Position numbers and translations under genes: made by a program. Shown piece after piece: positions 54,970 to 64,000 of a stretch of DNA of 64,000 nucleotides. The stretch is from Adiantum capillus-veneris (lineage: Eukaryota; Streptophyta; Polypodiopsida; Polypodiales; Pteridaceae), in NCBI GenBank assembly GCA_014529385.2, contig CM043955.1, positions 136,410,108 to 136,474,107 of the forward strand, written 5' to 3'. Each line of letters opens with the position of its first letter. Position 1 is the first letter of the stretch. A model generated the notes under the pieces. It was not told where the DNA came from, ran no database searches, and saw only the letters and a program-made list of their open reading frames with translations.

Positions 54970-56201
54970 AAGGTTTGCATGAAGAGGCATGTGGTGGTCA
55001 TTTTTCCCAAGAATTAACTGTGAAGAAGATTTTGCTTGCGGGGTATGTTTGGCCAAGTCTACATGTGGATGTCCAACATTGGTGTAAAAGTTGTCACAAT
55101 TGTCAGATGAATGGAAATAGAAGGTTGGTGCATGGCCCGAGGCAAATAGTGCTTGCAAATGGACCCTTTGAAAAGTGGGGGATTGATGCTATGGGTCCTC
55201 TGCCTAGGACAAAGAATGGTAAACTCTACATTCTAGTGGCTGTAGACTACATGACTAGGTGGGTGGAAGCACAAAGTGTGGCAAAGGTAAATGAGAGGAT
55301 AGTGAGCAAATTCGTCTACACTCACATTTGTTGTAGATTTGGCACACCTTTGGAGATTGTTTCTAATAATGGTCTAGGGTTTAGAAAAGGATTGCTCACA
55401 GAAGTTTGTGAAGAGCTTCACATTCTACATCGTCATAGCACACCATGCTACCCACAGTCAAATGGTTTGGTGGAGAAGGCTAATGGTGTCATTGCAGGAA
55501 TCATTAGAAAGATGGTGCAAAACAAGACAAAATTATGGGATGACTTCTTGGATGGTGCCTTGTGGGCATATCGAACCACATATAGAGAAGCCACGGAGTT
55601 CACACCATTTCACTTGGTCTATGGTCAAGAGGCTTTGCAGCCTATCGAGCTCAACATTCCAACAATGCGACTTCATGGCAAAGGAGCACAAGATGATCAA
55701 GAGGTATGGATGGATCGACTTCTTACGTTAGTGGAGCTTGAGTGGAAAAGAGAAGCAGCATATGAGTGCTACAAGAGGAAAGCCACACAAGCGAAAGAAA
55801 CGCACGACAAGAAACTGAAGGACAAAGGCATCAAGGAAGGAGAGCTTGTGCTAACGTATGACAATCGACTTGACAATCGTTTTGATGCCAAGTTTGAAAC
55901 AAGATGGCAAGGGCCATACATAGTCAAGAAGGCTTTCAATTCAAGTTACTATCAGCTTATGGACTTGAATGGTAAAGAGCACTCCAGGAAAGTAAACCGG
56001 TATCGCTCGAAGCCCTATTTGAGTCGCCTTCTACCAAAGGATCTACCAAAGATCTGTCCAAAGGCCGCTATCTCATGTAAGTATTGTTACATGAAGCATG
56101 AGTGTAACTCCAGCCAAAATTCTGAGGTGCCAAACAATAAAGATCTCGTCAAGGACTCTGAAGCACTCTCTTTGGAAAAGATGCTCTATGATGGTACATG
56201 A
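54927..56201 (+). pseudogene. Gypsy-E integrase, frameshifted from pol; catalytic Asp changed
   Basis: The 54927 frame overlaps the end of gag-pol by about 40 bases; one indel near 54950 separates them. It encodes the HHCC finger (HEEACGGHF, CKSCHNCQ), KWGIDAMGPLP (first Asp), VDYMTRWVEA, EIVSNNGLGF and NGLVEKANG (Glu). The second catalytic Asp of the D,D-35-E triad is Asn (codon AAT at 55365-55367), which should abolish strand transfer. A C-terminal RWQGPYIVKKAF domain follows. No chromodomain seen. It ends at 56201, 28 bases before the 3' LTR. Confidence 0.9.
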
Positions 56202-56229
56202 ATATACCATCATCCAGGGGGAGGGCTAA

Positions 56230-58617
56230 TGATAGCCGTTTTTCGGCTCTTTGTAATTGCCACAGTGAGTTACCTCACCCTACCAAAATCACCCAAACAC
56301 TGTGGCTATCCCTACCATTTCACTGTACATAGGCGTGCGTGAGTCACGGGACTTTTCCCATATCTTTTTAAAAAAACCGTCAATTAGCTAGTCATTGGGC
56401 TAGTTGAGCCAAAAAAAAAAAAAAAAAAAGTATATTATGGCCCATGCGTATGTAAATATTTCTTTGTATATAGGGCCTAAATAAAAGATTTTTTCATAAT
56501 TATTTTGATATTTATTTAAATATTTCTACCTAGGTGTGTGTTATTTATGCTCTGTACATTGCCTCACCATTACCACAATTTTTCTTACCATTTTTCATAC
56601 TCTTTATTCCATGTAGAAATATTTTCATGTAAGCTTCTCTTATATTTGGTGTAACTCCACCCCAACAAAAATAAAAAGAAACTAGTTTTATTTATGTGTA
56701 TATTTTTTCACTATTGTGATTTTTCCCTTCCTACATCTATTTTGTTTTATTGTTTTTTTTTGTTTTTTTTTTTTCTAAAAAATTAGAACACCAAAAATAT
56801 TTATCTTTTTATGGTAGCCTCATAATGAGAGAGATTTCTTTTGACCCCTTTATATTTTTTCCACTTATATTATTTATATTTGACATGTACATATTTTTTA
56901 GACCCCTCAATATTTGATTTTCTTAGTTGTACTATTCACTTCTATCATGATTTCAACAATATCTTCAATTATAGACCTACCAAATAAGGTCAAGGGTAGG
57001 TGGCATGCATACATGCACTATAAAGGGCTCACTCTTGGAGGTATTCAAAAGAATCATCCAAAGAAGGACCCCACAAGGACCTTGTGTAGTGGAAAAAAAC
57101 GATCGGTTTTGCTGAATTTTTAAAGTTCACTTGCTCTCTGAATTTGAAAAGGTGATACAAACAAAAGTTGTAGCTCGTGAGCGGAACTTTTGCCTCAAAT
57201 TTTTTCATATTTTTTTGAGCTACGAGCTGTGAGCTATGATTTTATTAGTGGACCCCAGTTTTCCCATGCTATGCAGCCACACTCTCTCTTCCACTTTATC
57301 ATTTTCCTCTTTCACACACACTTCTCCACTCATCATCCCCACCTCTCTCACCACTCCTCTCTGCACCCTACTCACCTTCTCCTCAACCTTGAAGAATAAG
57401 AGAAACCATGGTGAACTCATACCTCCCACACACAATTCCATTCCAAAATTGACCACCTAGTCTCATTTTTCCTCCTCCAAATCACCCATATCTATCAAAA
57501 AAACCACAAAATTCAGCCTCTTCTCTTAAAAGACAGCATCATGGTGGTTGATTACTCAGCTTCAATTACCTTGTCTCTCAAGGAAGGTCAAGGTGGAGAA
57601 AAAATGTACCGTCAAAGCTAGTGGACCGTCAACAAGCGTCAAAATTGGCCCTACTCAAGACACTTGGAGCATCAACCTTGTAAGAAATCCACCTTTTCTT
57701 ACCTCTTAAGAGTTTTTCTTGCTTATTTGTATCCTACATGGATACTCCCATTGTAAATATCCAATTCCATTTGTAAATTAATACTAACTCTACTAACACT
57801 AACCCACTATGAAAAGTCCTATCACCTCCATTTCTCTCCTCTCTCTTTCCCCACCAACTTCTTGATAATTCCAAGCAAAAGAAATTAGATAAATTGCTGA
57901 AAATCTAACCCAACCATGGTTAGAGGAGTAACCCTAGCCTTCAAAATTGCTATAAAAGGAGGGTGTAGCTAGCACAAAAAGGGGGAGCCATAAGCAAGAG
58001 CACTATGCTATAGCTTGAGAAGCAAAGCTCAACCTCTCTAGAAGGAGCTCTTGAGTGGAAGCTCATTGTCTTATGCATGTGCATGTGTTGTAATAGGGGA
58101 TTAGCAAGGGAACTCTATGCCATTGTAAGAGAGAGAGTGATCATTCAATTGAGAGTAGGAAATCTATCATTTCTCCTACTAGTGTAAGCCCAACATTTGC
58201 TGAATCAAGGAGGGTGGATTTGGACTAAGCTTGGATACTTTGTCTCCCTTCCAACGTGAAGTAATGGACAACAATGATGCGTAAGTGTCTTGGTGTTTTG
58301 TGTTAAGTTCTTGATAGCTTGTCTCTAGTGTTGTCATCAATCTAACCATAAATCCCGCATACTGTAAGAGGGCGACAGGGTGGAGAGGACTCCCCTGGCC
58401 TTAAGACAGTGAATGGGGTGGCTTTTCTTGTGATGTGTTGTGGTGAAATTTACGCAAGCATATGTTGAACAAATACTAATCTCACTTTGATTTGTCATGA
58501 CAGATTTGTAAGAAGGTATTAATGCAACAAGCACCCCCTCTCCCTATCTCTCTCTTTCTTAAATATATAGTTGTGTTTGCTTGATCATTGCCGATACATT
58601 TCAAAGCAGCCCGAGCA

Positions 58618-58709
<92 letters not shown>

Positions 58710-58968
58710 TTTTAGTGTGTGAGAGTGTTCCATTGGTGTTAGGGTTAGTGTAAATTCCTTGCTTGTTTGTGGGTTGCTCTAACGATTTTCCTCTTTTGCG
58801 TCCTAGTTCGCTCTTAAACTAGGTGGTGCCCCTTGTGTAGTTGGGATTTGGCTGTGGGTTTGTTGTTTTGGTTTGTGTTGTGTTGTGCCCCAGCCCCATT
58901 GAGCAGCACGGGAGCCTTGAAGGGTGTCTAGAGGTTGCTCTTCTTGTCGCCCGCCCCGGACCGCCTCA
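56230..58968 (+). repeat. Gypsy-E 3' LTR
   Basis: It is 2739 bases and nearly identical to 46534-49260; length differences are mainly in the poly(T), poly(A) and (TC)n tracts (58620-58706 here). Confidence 0.95.
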
Positions 58969-59085
58969 TTACCTATATTCTTTCAAAAATTATTGACTTA
59001 AAAGCCCAGCTATGGTGCCATCCATAGCATCATACTTGGTGTCCATGGACACCAAGTATTTAGACACCATTCTATGCTTTCACCC
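58969..59085. repeat. INNER element right end: palindrome and right TIR
   Basis: A perfect 28-base palindrome centred on CCATGG (TTGGTGTCCATGGACACCAA at its core) occupies 59032-59059. The terminal repeat, read on the minus strand from 59085, is GGGTGAAAGCATAGAATGGTG. The target duplication ATGT follows at 59086-59089. Confidence 0.9.
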
Positions 59086-59941
59086 ATGTGGTAGTGGCAA
59101 TAGACTACCTTACACGATGGGTCGAGGCTAAAGCAGTCAAAGAGGTAAATGCGCATACTGTTGCTCAGTTTGTATTTGATTGCATATGTTGTCGTTTTGG
59201 AGTGTCTTGGGTGCTTATATCAGATCAAGGACAGGGATTCAGAAGTAAGTTGGTGCGTGATCTGGTGGACAAATTGGGGATTCAACACCGATTTTCATCT
59301 CCATACCACCCACAGTGCAATGGTTTGGTGCAGAGTGCAAATGGGCAGATAGTCAAGATGCTTACAAAGTATATATACCAGCAGGTTGAAGAGTGGGAAT
59401 CTAACCTTGATAAATGTTTGTGGACTTACATGACTTCTTATAAGGTGGCAACCAACTTCACTCCATACGAGTTGGTATATGGCAAGGAAGCGGTCCTGCC
59501 TGTGCATGTGCAGCTAGGGGTTCTCAAAGATTTATGGCGAATTGATAAAACTCATCAAGATATTTTGCAGGATAGGATACAAGTCTCGAAACCTTGAAGA
59601 TGGATCATGAGGTAGCGGAGGATTTTTATGTGAAGCAACGAGAAAGGAGGGTAGCAAAGTTCAACCAACATTTGCCAGCTAAGCAGATTGAGAAGGGTGA
59701 TCTAGTGATGAAGTATGAGAGTTATCTTGACTTCACCTTTCAGAAGAAGTTCAAGAAAAAGTGGACGGGACCTTTCAAGGTTCATCAGGTTTTTCCCAAT
59801 GGTACATATGCACTAGTCAGGTTGGACGGTTGGTTTCTTAAACACGGGATAAATGGTCTTCGTCTCAAGCTCTACTTTGAAAGGGAGTTAGTGCTAGCGG
59901 TGCATCAAATTCTTATGCAGTGGGTGGGGCAACCCACTTAA
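59086..59941 (+). pseudogene. Gypsy-C pol, second part: integrase core and C-terminus
   Basis: It continues the frame cut at 27005: VAIDYLTRWVEA, VLISDQGQGF (second Asp kept), NGLVQSANG, where the catalytic Glu is Gln (CAG at 59331-59333). A frame change near 59590 leads to KQRERRVAKFNQH and KWTGPFKVHQVFPNG, the integrase C-terminal domain, ending at 59941. The purine-rich AACAAGGGGGTGGGCAATGA just before 60055 is the PPT. Confidence 0.92.
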
Positions 59942-60054
59942 AGGTTTGGCAATAGGGTGCAATAAAATAGTGTACATATGGTTTCAGCTTTCTCATAGTG
60001 TGTGCCAGGTTTTGCAGGTTGAGCATCAATGCTCAACAAGGGGGTGGGCAATGA

Positions 60055-62071
60055 TGGTGCAGCCAAAGTGTGTCGACTCTAGAAGGTGGCATGGACAGGT
60101 GTGTACAGGCAAGCAAAAGCATGGCAAAGGGCTGAAGCAGCTAGGAAGATGTGTGAATGGCAGGTGGCAGCGGAAGTGTATGCATGATGCGGCTTATAGG
60201 CCAGGGAATGCTCCATAATGGGCTACTTGGGGTAGCAGGTGAAGGAGATGCAAAGTGCAGCCTTTGGGTCCATAAATGAAGAGATTGAAGTGTTGAAGGA
60301 ACAGGTCCAGACGGCTCATCAAACCGGGCTACGGAGCCCAAGTTATTGAAGGTTGAAGCTTTGGTGGTTTGCAGTTTTTTGCCGGACAGGGCAGTGGGAG
60401 ACAGATGGTCCAAGTGGAGCTTCAGGTATAGATGTGTAGAGCTCAATTCATGGAGCCTACCCGTCTTTTCGGATTGCAGATCGGAGCCATGGTTTGCAAG
60501 ATATGATCAGTTGAAGTTTTCCCGGGGGTCGGGTCTGAGCCCACTTGGCCGCACTGGAGAATGTGCCATCTGGCATCTTCTGAGCCTCGACGAAGTTCTA
60601 GAGCAGGGTGTACATCATACGCAGCTAGCAAGAAGTGACTGCATGCCAAACGGAGTCCGGAGCGGAAAGATATGGCAGTCGAAAGTTGGAGTGCCTTTGT
60701 CCGAAGCGGGTTGCAGATGATTTTTCCCATTTTTGGAAGCCTTGGTTCGAGGGTGCCGATGAATCAAAATGCAGAGACAGGAGGTGTGGTTGGAGCCGGG
60801 AAAGTGGACTTTCAATAGGTGTTTATAGCTTGGCAGTATGACATGGGAGCTAAGTATGGGAGCTTGGTAAAGGCAGGACTAGAAAAAAGTGTGGGTTAAA
60901 AACACTAAAGGGGTTGTTTTGTAGTTCAAACGGCTCATGGCTTCAGGAGCCGCCACGTGGCAGCTCCACTAAACCCACATGCGCAGTGTCGAACCGGGGA
61001 GCCGCAGTATTTATAGTGGACCGTGAGGTTCATTAGGTATCCAAGAGGTGGAGAGGAGCTCTCCTCCCCAGTGTCTATGGCGTCCGTGGGGGTAGCGCTG
61101 CTGTGGCAGCCGTTGGCTATCGGTGGCGATTTTGGGCGGCAGTAGCCGGTGGTGCAAGGCGATGGCGCGCTCGTGGCCGCCGCATGGCGGTGATTTCTGT
61201 GATGACATGGCAGTGGATTGGGGGCGGTGCTTGCGCCCGTAAGTGGCAAAGTTTTTTGAGGGGAAGCCCCCCCCCCCCCCCCCCCCCCCCAAATAGCCAC
61301 ATCACTATTGCCTTGACAAGGGGGAGGGGTCCCGCTGCAAAGCCAGTAAGGGCAGTTGGAGTGTAAGGCTAATGGCATTCAAGGGCCAAGAAAGGGGAAG
61401 TCCGGCCGGCCAAAAAGGGAGAGGACCAAAGCCCAATGTGCACACCAAGAAAATATTTCCAAAAGTGAACTATGCCATGTGTTGGCAATGCAATCCAATT
61501 CTAAAAGAAGCTCTAAGTGAAGGCCACGCGAGGTGAAACTCACCCTTTTTGTTTTTTTGGACCTCCTAGAGGTACCCCTAAAAAGGTTGTAAATGCGAAA
61601 ATTAAAGGGCTTTTTTGCATGTGTGAGTAAGTGAAAGCTTGAAGCTTGTGTGCTACTAAGCTTGCCATTAAAGCTTCATACATCGGTTGTACTACTCTCT
61701 TTGCAATGATACCACTCACTTGCCCCAATCTCGTGTGTTGCTTCTCCCCATCCCCCTCCTCTTCTCTCGCTCTTCGTGTATTGGCCATTGCTTGCAGAGG
61801 TTTTGCCTGCAGCTCGAGAGGTGCTACCAAGAGGGCAGATTAGGAGTGTTTTGTGATTCGCAAGGGTGAGTTGAGTAGTGTGGGTGTTGTTGTGTTGTGG
61901 GTGTTTTTTGCAAGGTGTGAGGTAGTTGTTTTGTATGCTAAAGCGGAGTTGTTAGTGCAAATAAGCCAATTTGAAGGTGTTTTTTGAGAGGTTAGGGGTG
62001 CTATGGAATCCCTGGGCTATAGAGAGGCAAGTATTTTGTGTGCTGGGTGTGTTCCCTATTCCCCCTCTCCA
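60055..62071 (+). repeat. Gypsy-C 3' LTR
   Basis: It is 2017 bases and matches 22785-24770. It contains a poly(C) run of 24 at 61267-61290 where the 5' LTR has only about seven C, so this run expanded after insertion. Confidence 0.95.
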
Positions 62072-62075
62072 ACGT

Positions 62076-63326
62076 TATCCACTGATTTTCTTGCAATCAC
62101 ATTCTATATCTCTCAACACATCACCCACCTTGATTTCCTAGAAGACTCTATCGACCTTGTTCACGGATGACCAACAGTCTTTCCTATTGCTCATTAGGGT
62201 GAGGTACTTGACCACTATTGCTGCATTATATAGGTGGTGTCCATCCACCTTCAATTGCTCATGGGTTAACGCCCTCTTTATGACTTCACCAGCACTGTCA
62301 TGTTCACCTTTTCCATGACTTGACCCAAAATAGTTGTGCATCATCTCAAGCCCAGTTAGCTGAGAAAACCTTGCAACAAAGAATAAAGGTCATCGTGCTT
62401 TGAATTGTGATGTTGCACCATCATTCCATACCCAGTGTCGCTTTAAAAAAAAGCCCTGGTCCTTCAACCACTAGTCATGCAAAAGAAAGCAGTGTTGAAT
62501 GAACAATGTGTCATGCACATTGTCATCAGATATATAAAAATGGAGAATTTTTATGATGTCACCCATTGTCGAGGGCATATAGAAGATGTGGACCAAAATG
62601 CTCACCTGACTAGAATAACAGTGCATGGATTCGATCTCATTTTGAATTTTAAAACTGTAATTTTTTGCAAAGTCCACGACAGAGACAACGACATCACTTG
62701 GAAAACTTTGTAGACACTCTTTGAATTGGTTGGCCTACAATCTGTAGATGTAGTTATGTTTGATAAACTTGGTCAGCTTGTCTTTCATGAATGAAATGAA
62801 AGTGGAGCATCCAATCTGATGAATAACAAGATCTTTCCTTTTGTGGTGCTGGACATCTTCATGTATAGATTGTGTCTCCACACCAACAAAAACCTTTGCA
62901 GCCACCTGAAAGTTGTTGTTGTGTACTTCAAGAGGACAACATCTGAGTTGTTTGGCACCGCACTGATCACATTTTCCCATCAAGCAGATGTGTAAATGAA
63001 ACATGGAATTTTGTGGTTTAGGACACAAAAAGGACTCCCATAGTGTTGTGAGGCTCTCAAATGTTGACTTTGCAGCCACACATATACTGCCACTTACTAC
63101 AGGGTCACAAACATCAGAAGCACAACAACAAGATTCTTCATGTACTCCAAACCTACCTTGATGCATTTGGTTGAAAGCATCTTTCAAGTAGACAGCTTGC
63201 ACATGATATTCGCAGCAGCAGGTATTGCGGTCTCGCAATATTTGAACAAAAAAAGGGCTTCAAATTCTCAAAGCATCTCAACAAAATGCGCATTGTCCGA
63301 TGCATTTCCTGAAACCGCCTGTAAAA
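62076..63326 (-). pseudogene. OUTER transposase-like gene, main part
   Basis: Reading leftwards from the acceptor GGTGGAATTTTACAG near 63327: HRTMRILLRCFENLKPFF, a frame change, RDRNTCCCEYHVQAVYLKDAFN, ESCCCASDVC, LWESFLCPK, CLMGKCDQCGAKQL, DFAKNYSFKIQNEIESMH, FYISDDNVHD, VWNDGATSQFKA and HNYFGSSHGKGEHDSAGEVIKRA. Each block has its match in the INNER gene. Several frame changes and stops are present (near 62700, 62473 and 62345 among others). The frame runs into 22784 after removal of gypsy-C, with a stop (TAA) at the codon just before that join. Confidence 0.85.
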
Positions 63327-63664
63327 TTCCACCAGCACAAAAAAGCAAGCAATAAAGAGATAATGTGAGAACAAATAACCAAAATGGTTGGTACCATCAC
63401 CTACAACTTATAACACCCACTCTCGTGTTTGTAAAAGCACATAAGAGGAACATTTACCACTAAGAAGTTATTTTGCATGTTTGAAAGGGGCTTTAAACTT
63501 TTTGAAACCACCTGGAGCACTCTAAACCACCTGAAGGTGATTGAAAAATGTCATCAAACCACTTTCAAGTGGTTTATTTACCACTTTCAATCACCTTCAG
63601 GTGGTTTGAAATCTTCCAAGTGCTTACATAGATTCTTACCAAGTGACCTATGCTTTACATCTTG
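63327..63664 (-). repeat. OUTER transposase intron with AAGTGGTTT/AAACCACTT palindromes
   Basis: It lies upstream of the acceptor near 63327. Positions 63500-63615 hold inverted pairs of ACCACCTGAAGGTGATTGAA / TTCAATCACCTTCAGGTGGT and ACCACTTTCAAGTGGT. The words are the same family as in 8741-9470 of this element. Confidence 0.75.
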
Positions 63665-64000
63665 GAACTCTTATTGAGCCCATAACACATTAACAATATT
63701 ACAATGGCTTGAAATAAATCGGGAATTTACAATACGTCACCATTTTGAGAAAACGTGTGATAAATGTGTAACTCCAATCTTTATTGCTTCTTCACTTTGA
63801 TCTTCGATGTGCATCCGTACGTCTTTGGTCTTTAGCAGCTTCTGTTAACTGACATTGACTTAGTTAACATTCCCCCCTTTGGATTTTAGTGCCTATCCTC
63901 GGGCACTGTTGAGAAGTGTCCGTGGAGGCTGTGGAAGGTTTTTGATTGGTTGTTGATGGACTCGTTGTCTTCATATTTTGTTGAATTTGTTGATGAGGTT
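63665..64000 (-). mobile_element. Possible end of another minus-strand LTR element
   Basis: On the minus strand a purine run AAAGGGGGGAA (63870-63880) is followed by TGTTAAC at 63869, the form of a polypurine tract and 3' LTR start, as in gypsy-A. The left LTR border and the rest of the element are not resolved; the window ends. Confidence 0.35.

Larger units (their letters stand above)
46534..58968 (+). mobile_element. Gypsy-E: near-complete Ty3/gypsy retrotransposon, 12.4 kb
   Basis: LTRs 46534-49260 and 56230-58968 are almost identical. The PBS is TGGTGCCCCCACGGAGG (49264-49280) and the PPT AGGGGGAGGGCTAA (56216-56229). The flanks TTAT (46530-46533) and TTAC (58969-58972) are a near match for a 4-base target duplication. 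Between PBS and gag are four extra ORFs. Gag-pol is one 1348-codon frame, followed by a frameshifted integrase frame. It lies between the transposase gene and the right end of the INNER element. With near-identical LTRs it is probably the youngest insertion here. Confidence 0.95.
27006..59085. mobile_element. INNER DNA transposon with TIRs, 4-bp TSD, cargo genes and transposase-like gene
   Basis: The left end GGGTGAAAGCATGAATAGGTG and the right end read on the minus strand (GGGTGAAAGCATAGAATGGTG) form terminal inverted repeats with 12 identical leading bases and further gapped identity. They are flanked by ATGT (27002-27005 and 59086-59089). Excising the element with one ATGT restores the integrase codons of gypsy-C (AAATATGT joined to GGTAGTGGC, reading KYVVVAIDY). 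It contains gypsy-D (31444-40182) and gypsy-E (46534-58968); its own DNA is about 10.9 kb. It encodes a plus-strand cargo locus (27.3-41.6 kb) and a convergent transposase-like gene (46.4-42.5 kb), with palindromic arrays in introns and between the genes. I cannot assign it to a named superfamily with certainty. Confidence 0.9.
22785..62071 (+). mobile_element. Gypsy-C: Ty3/gypsy retrotransposon split by the INNER transposon
   Basis: It is bounded by two LTRs (22785-24770 and 60055-62071) with target duplication ACGT at 22781-22784 and 62072-62075. Between LTR and RT there is an internal deletion: sequence right after the 5' LTR goes from TGGTG directly into RT coding sequence, so gag and protease are missing. 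Pol runs 24776-27005, is interrupted by the INNER element, and resumes at 59086. Removing 27006-59085 plus one ATGT restores the integrase frame. Its own length is about 7.2 kb. It carries a degenerate RNase H followed by a second RNase H, the arrangement of the Tat lineage. Confidence 0.95.
2660..64000. mobile_element. OUTER DNA transposon, split by nested insertions; right end outside window
   Basis: Its own sequence is 2660-9793, 22350-22784 and 62076-64000; the rest is gypsy-A, and gypsy-C with everything nested inside it. It is recognised by its similarity in gene order and protein to the INNER element at 27006-59085: a plus-strand cargo gene (coil, zinc exon, FCP1-like domain) followed by a convergent transposase-like gene. 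The transposase frame reads continuously across both insertion points when each retrotransposon and one copy of its target duplication are removed. The left boundary rests on a TIR-like match at 2660. The right end is not in the window. All of its genes are broken. It is the oldest layer of the nest after the 1-2659 remnant. Confidence 0.75.

Noticed and set aside
58482-58753. Glu-Arg repeat protein
   Set aside because: Translation of the (TC)n microsatellite in the gypsy-E LTR.
27006-59085. Inversion or mis-assembly as an explanation of the split gypsy-C
   Set aside because: Inverted terminal repeats, a 4-base duplication and a restored frame are what transposition predicts; an inversion would not give them.

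Overview
The window is plant nuclear DNA, and nearly all of it is nested transposable elements. Four Ty3/gypsy LTR retrotransposons, plant-type LTR motifs, long (TC)n tracts and intron-bearing genes with GT..AG borders point to a land plant with a large, repeat-rich genome. A fern or other non-seed plant is my guess, but the sequence does not prove it. I saw no host housekeeping gene, rRNA, tRNA or CRISPR array.

The layout is a nest of elements inside elements. (1) Positions 1-2659 hold a decayed, non-coding LTR-element remnant. (2) From about 2660 to beyond the window end lies an old DNA transposon, the OUTER element, carrying a plus-strand cargo gene and a convergent minus-strand transposase-like gene. 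(3) Its transposase gene is split twice: by gypsy-A (9794-22344, minus strand, TSD TTGAT) and by gypsy-C (22785-62071, plus strand, TSD ACGT). (4) Inside the integrase of gypsy-C sits a second, related DNA transposon, the INNER element (27006-59085), with terminal inverted repeats starting GGGTGAAAGCAT and a 4-base target duplication ATGT. (5) The INNER element is itself split by gypsy-D (31444-40182, TSD ACGT, inside a coding exon of its cargo gene) and gypsy-E (46534-58968). Removing each insertion with one copy of its duplication restores a continuous reading frame across the split for gypsy-A, gypsy-C, gypsy-D and the INNER element, which supports this layout strongly.

The INNER element is about 10.9 kb once its two retrotransposons are subtracted. 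Both DNA transposons share one plan. A plus-strand cargo gene or gene pair encodes a charged coiled-coil-like part, a Cys/His zinc-binding exon, a basic or acidic low-complexity part and an FCP1/HAD-like domain with altered catalytic Asp residues. A convergent gene encodes a transposase-like protein with the signature VDFxENY ... SDGAxSQFK ... GSxHGKGEHD. The introns, and the space between the genes, are filled with dense short palindromic repeats whose motif is specific to each copy. Both copies carry stops and frameshifts and look dead. I did not recognise this combination as a named family; the 4-base duplication would be compatible with Sola-like elements, among others.

The gypsy elements also have unusual traits. 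Gypsy-A has a second, canonical DTG protease-like domain fused downstream of integrase, in addition to a DGG protease in the normal place. Gypsy-E, the best preserved, has four extra ORFs between primer-binding site and gag, and one of these is conserved in gypsy-D. Gypsy-C, -D and -E carry a degenerate first RNase H followed by a second RNase H, as in the Tat lineage.
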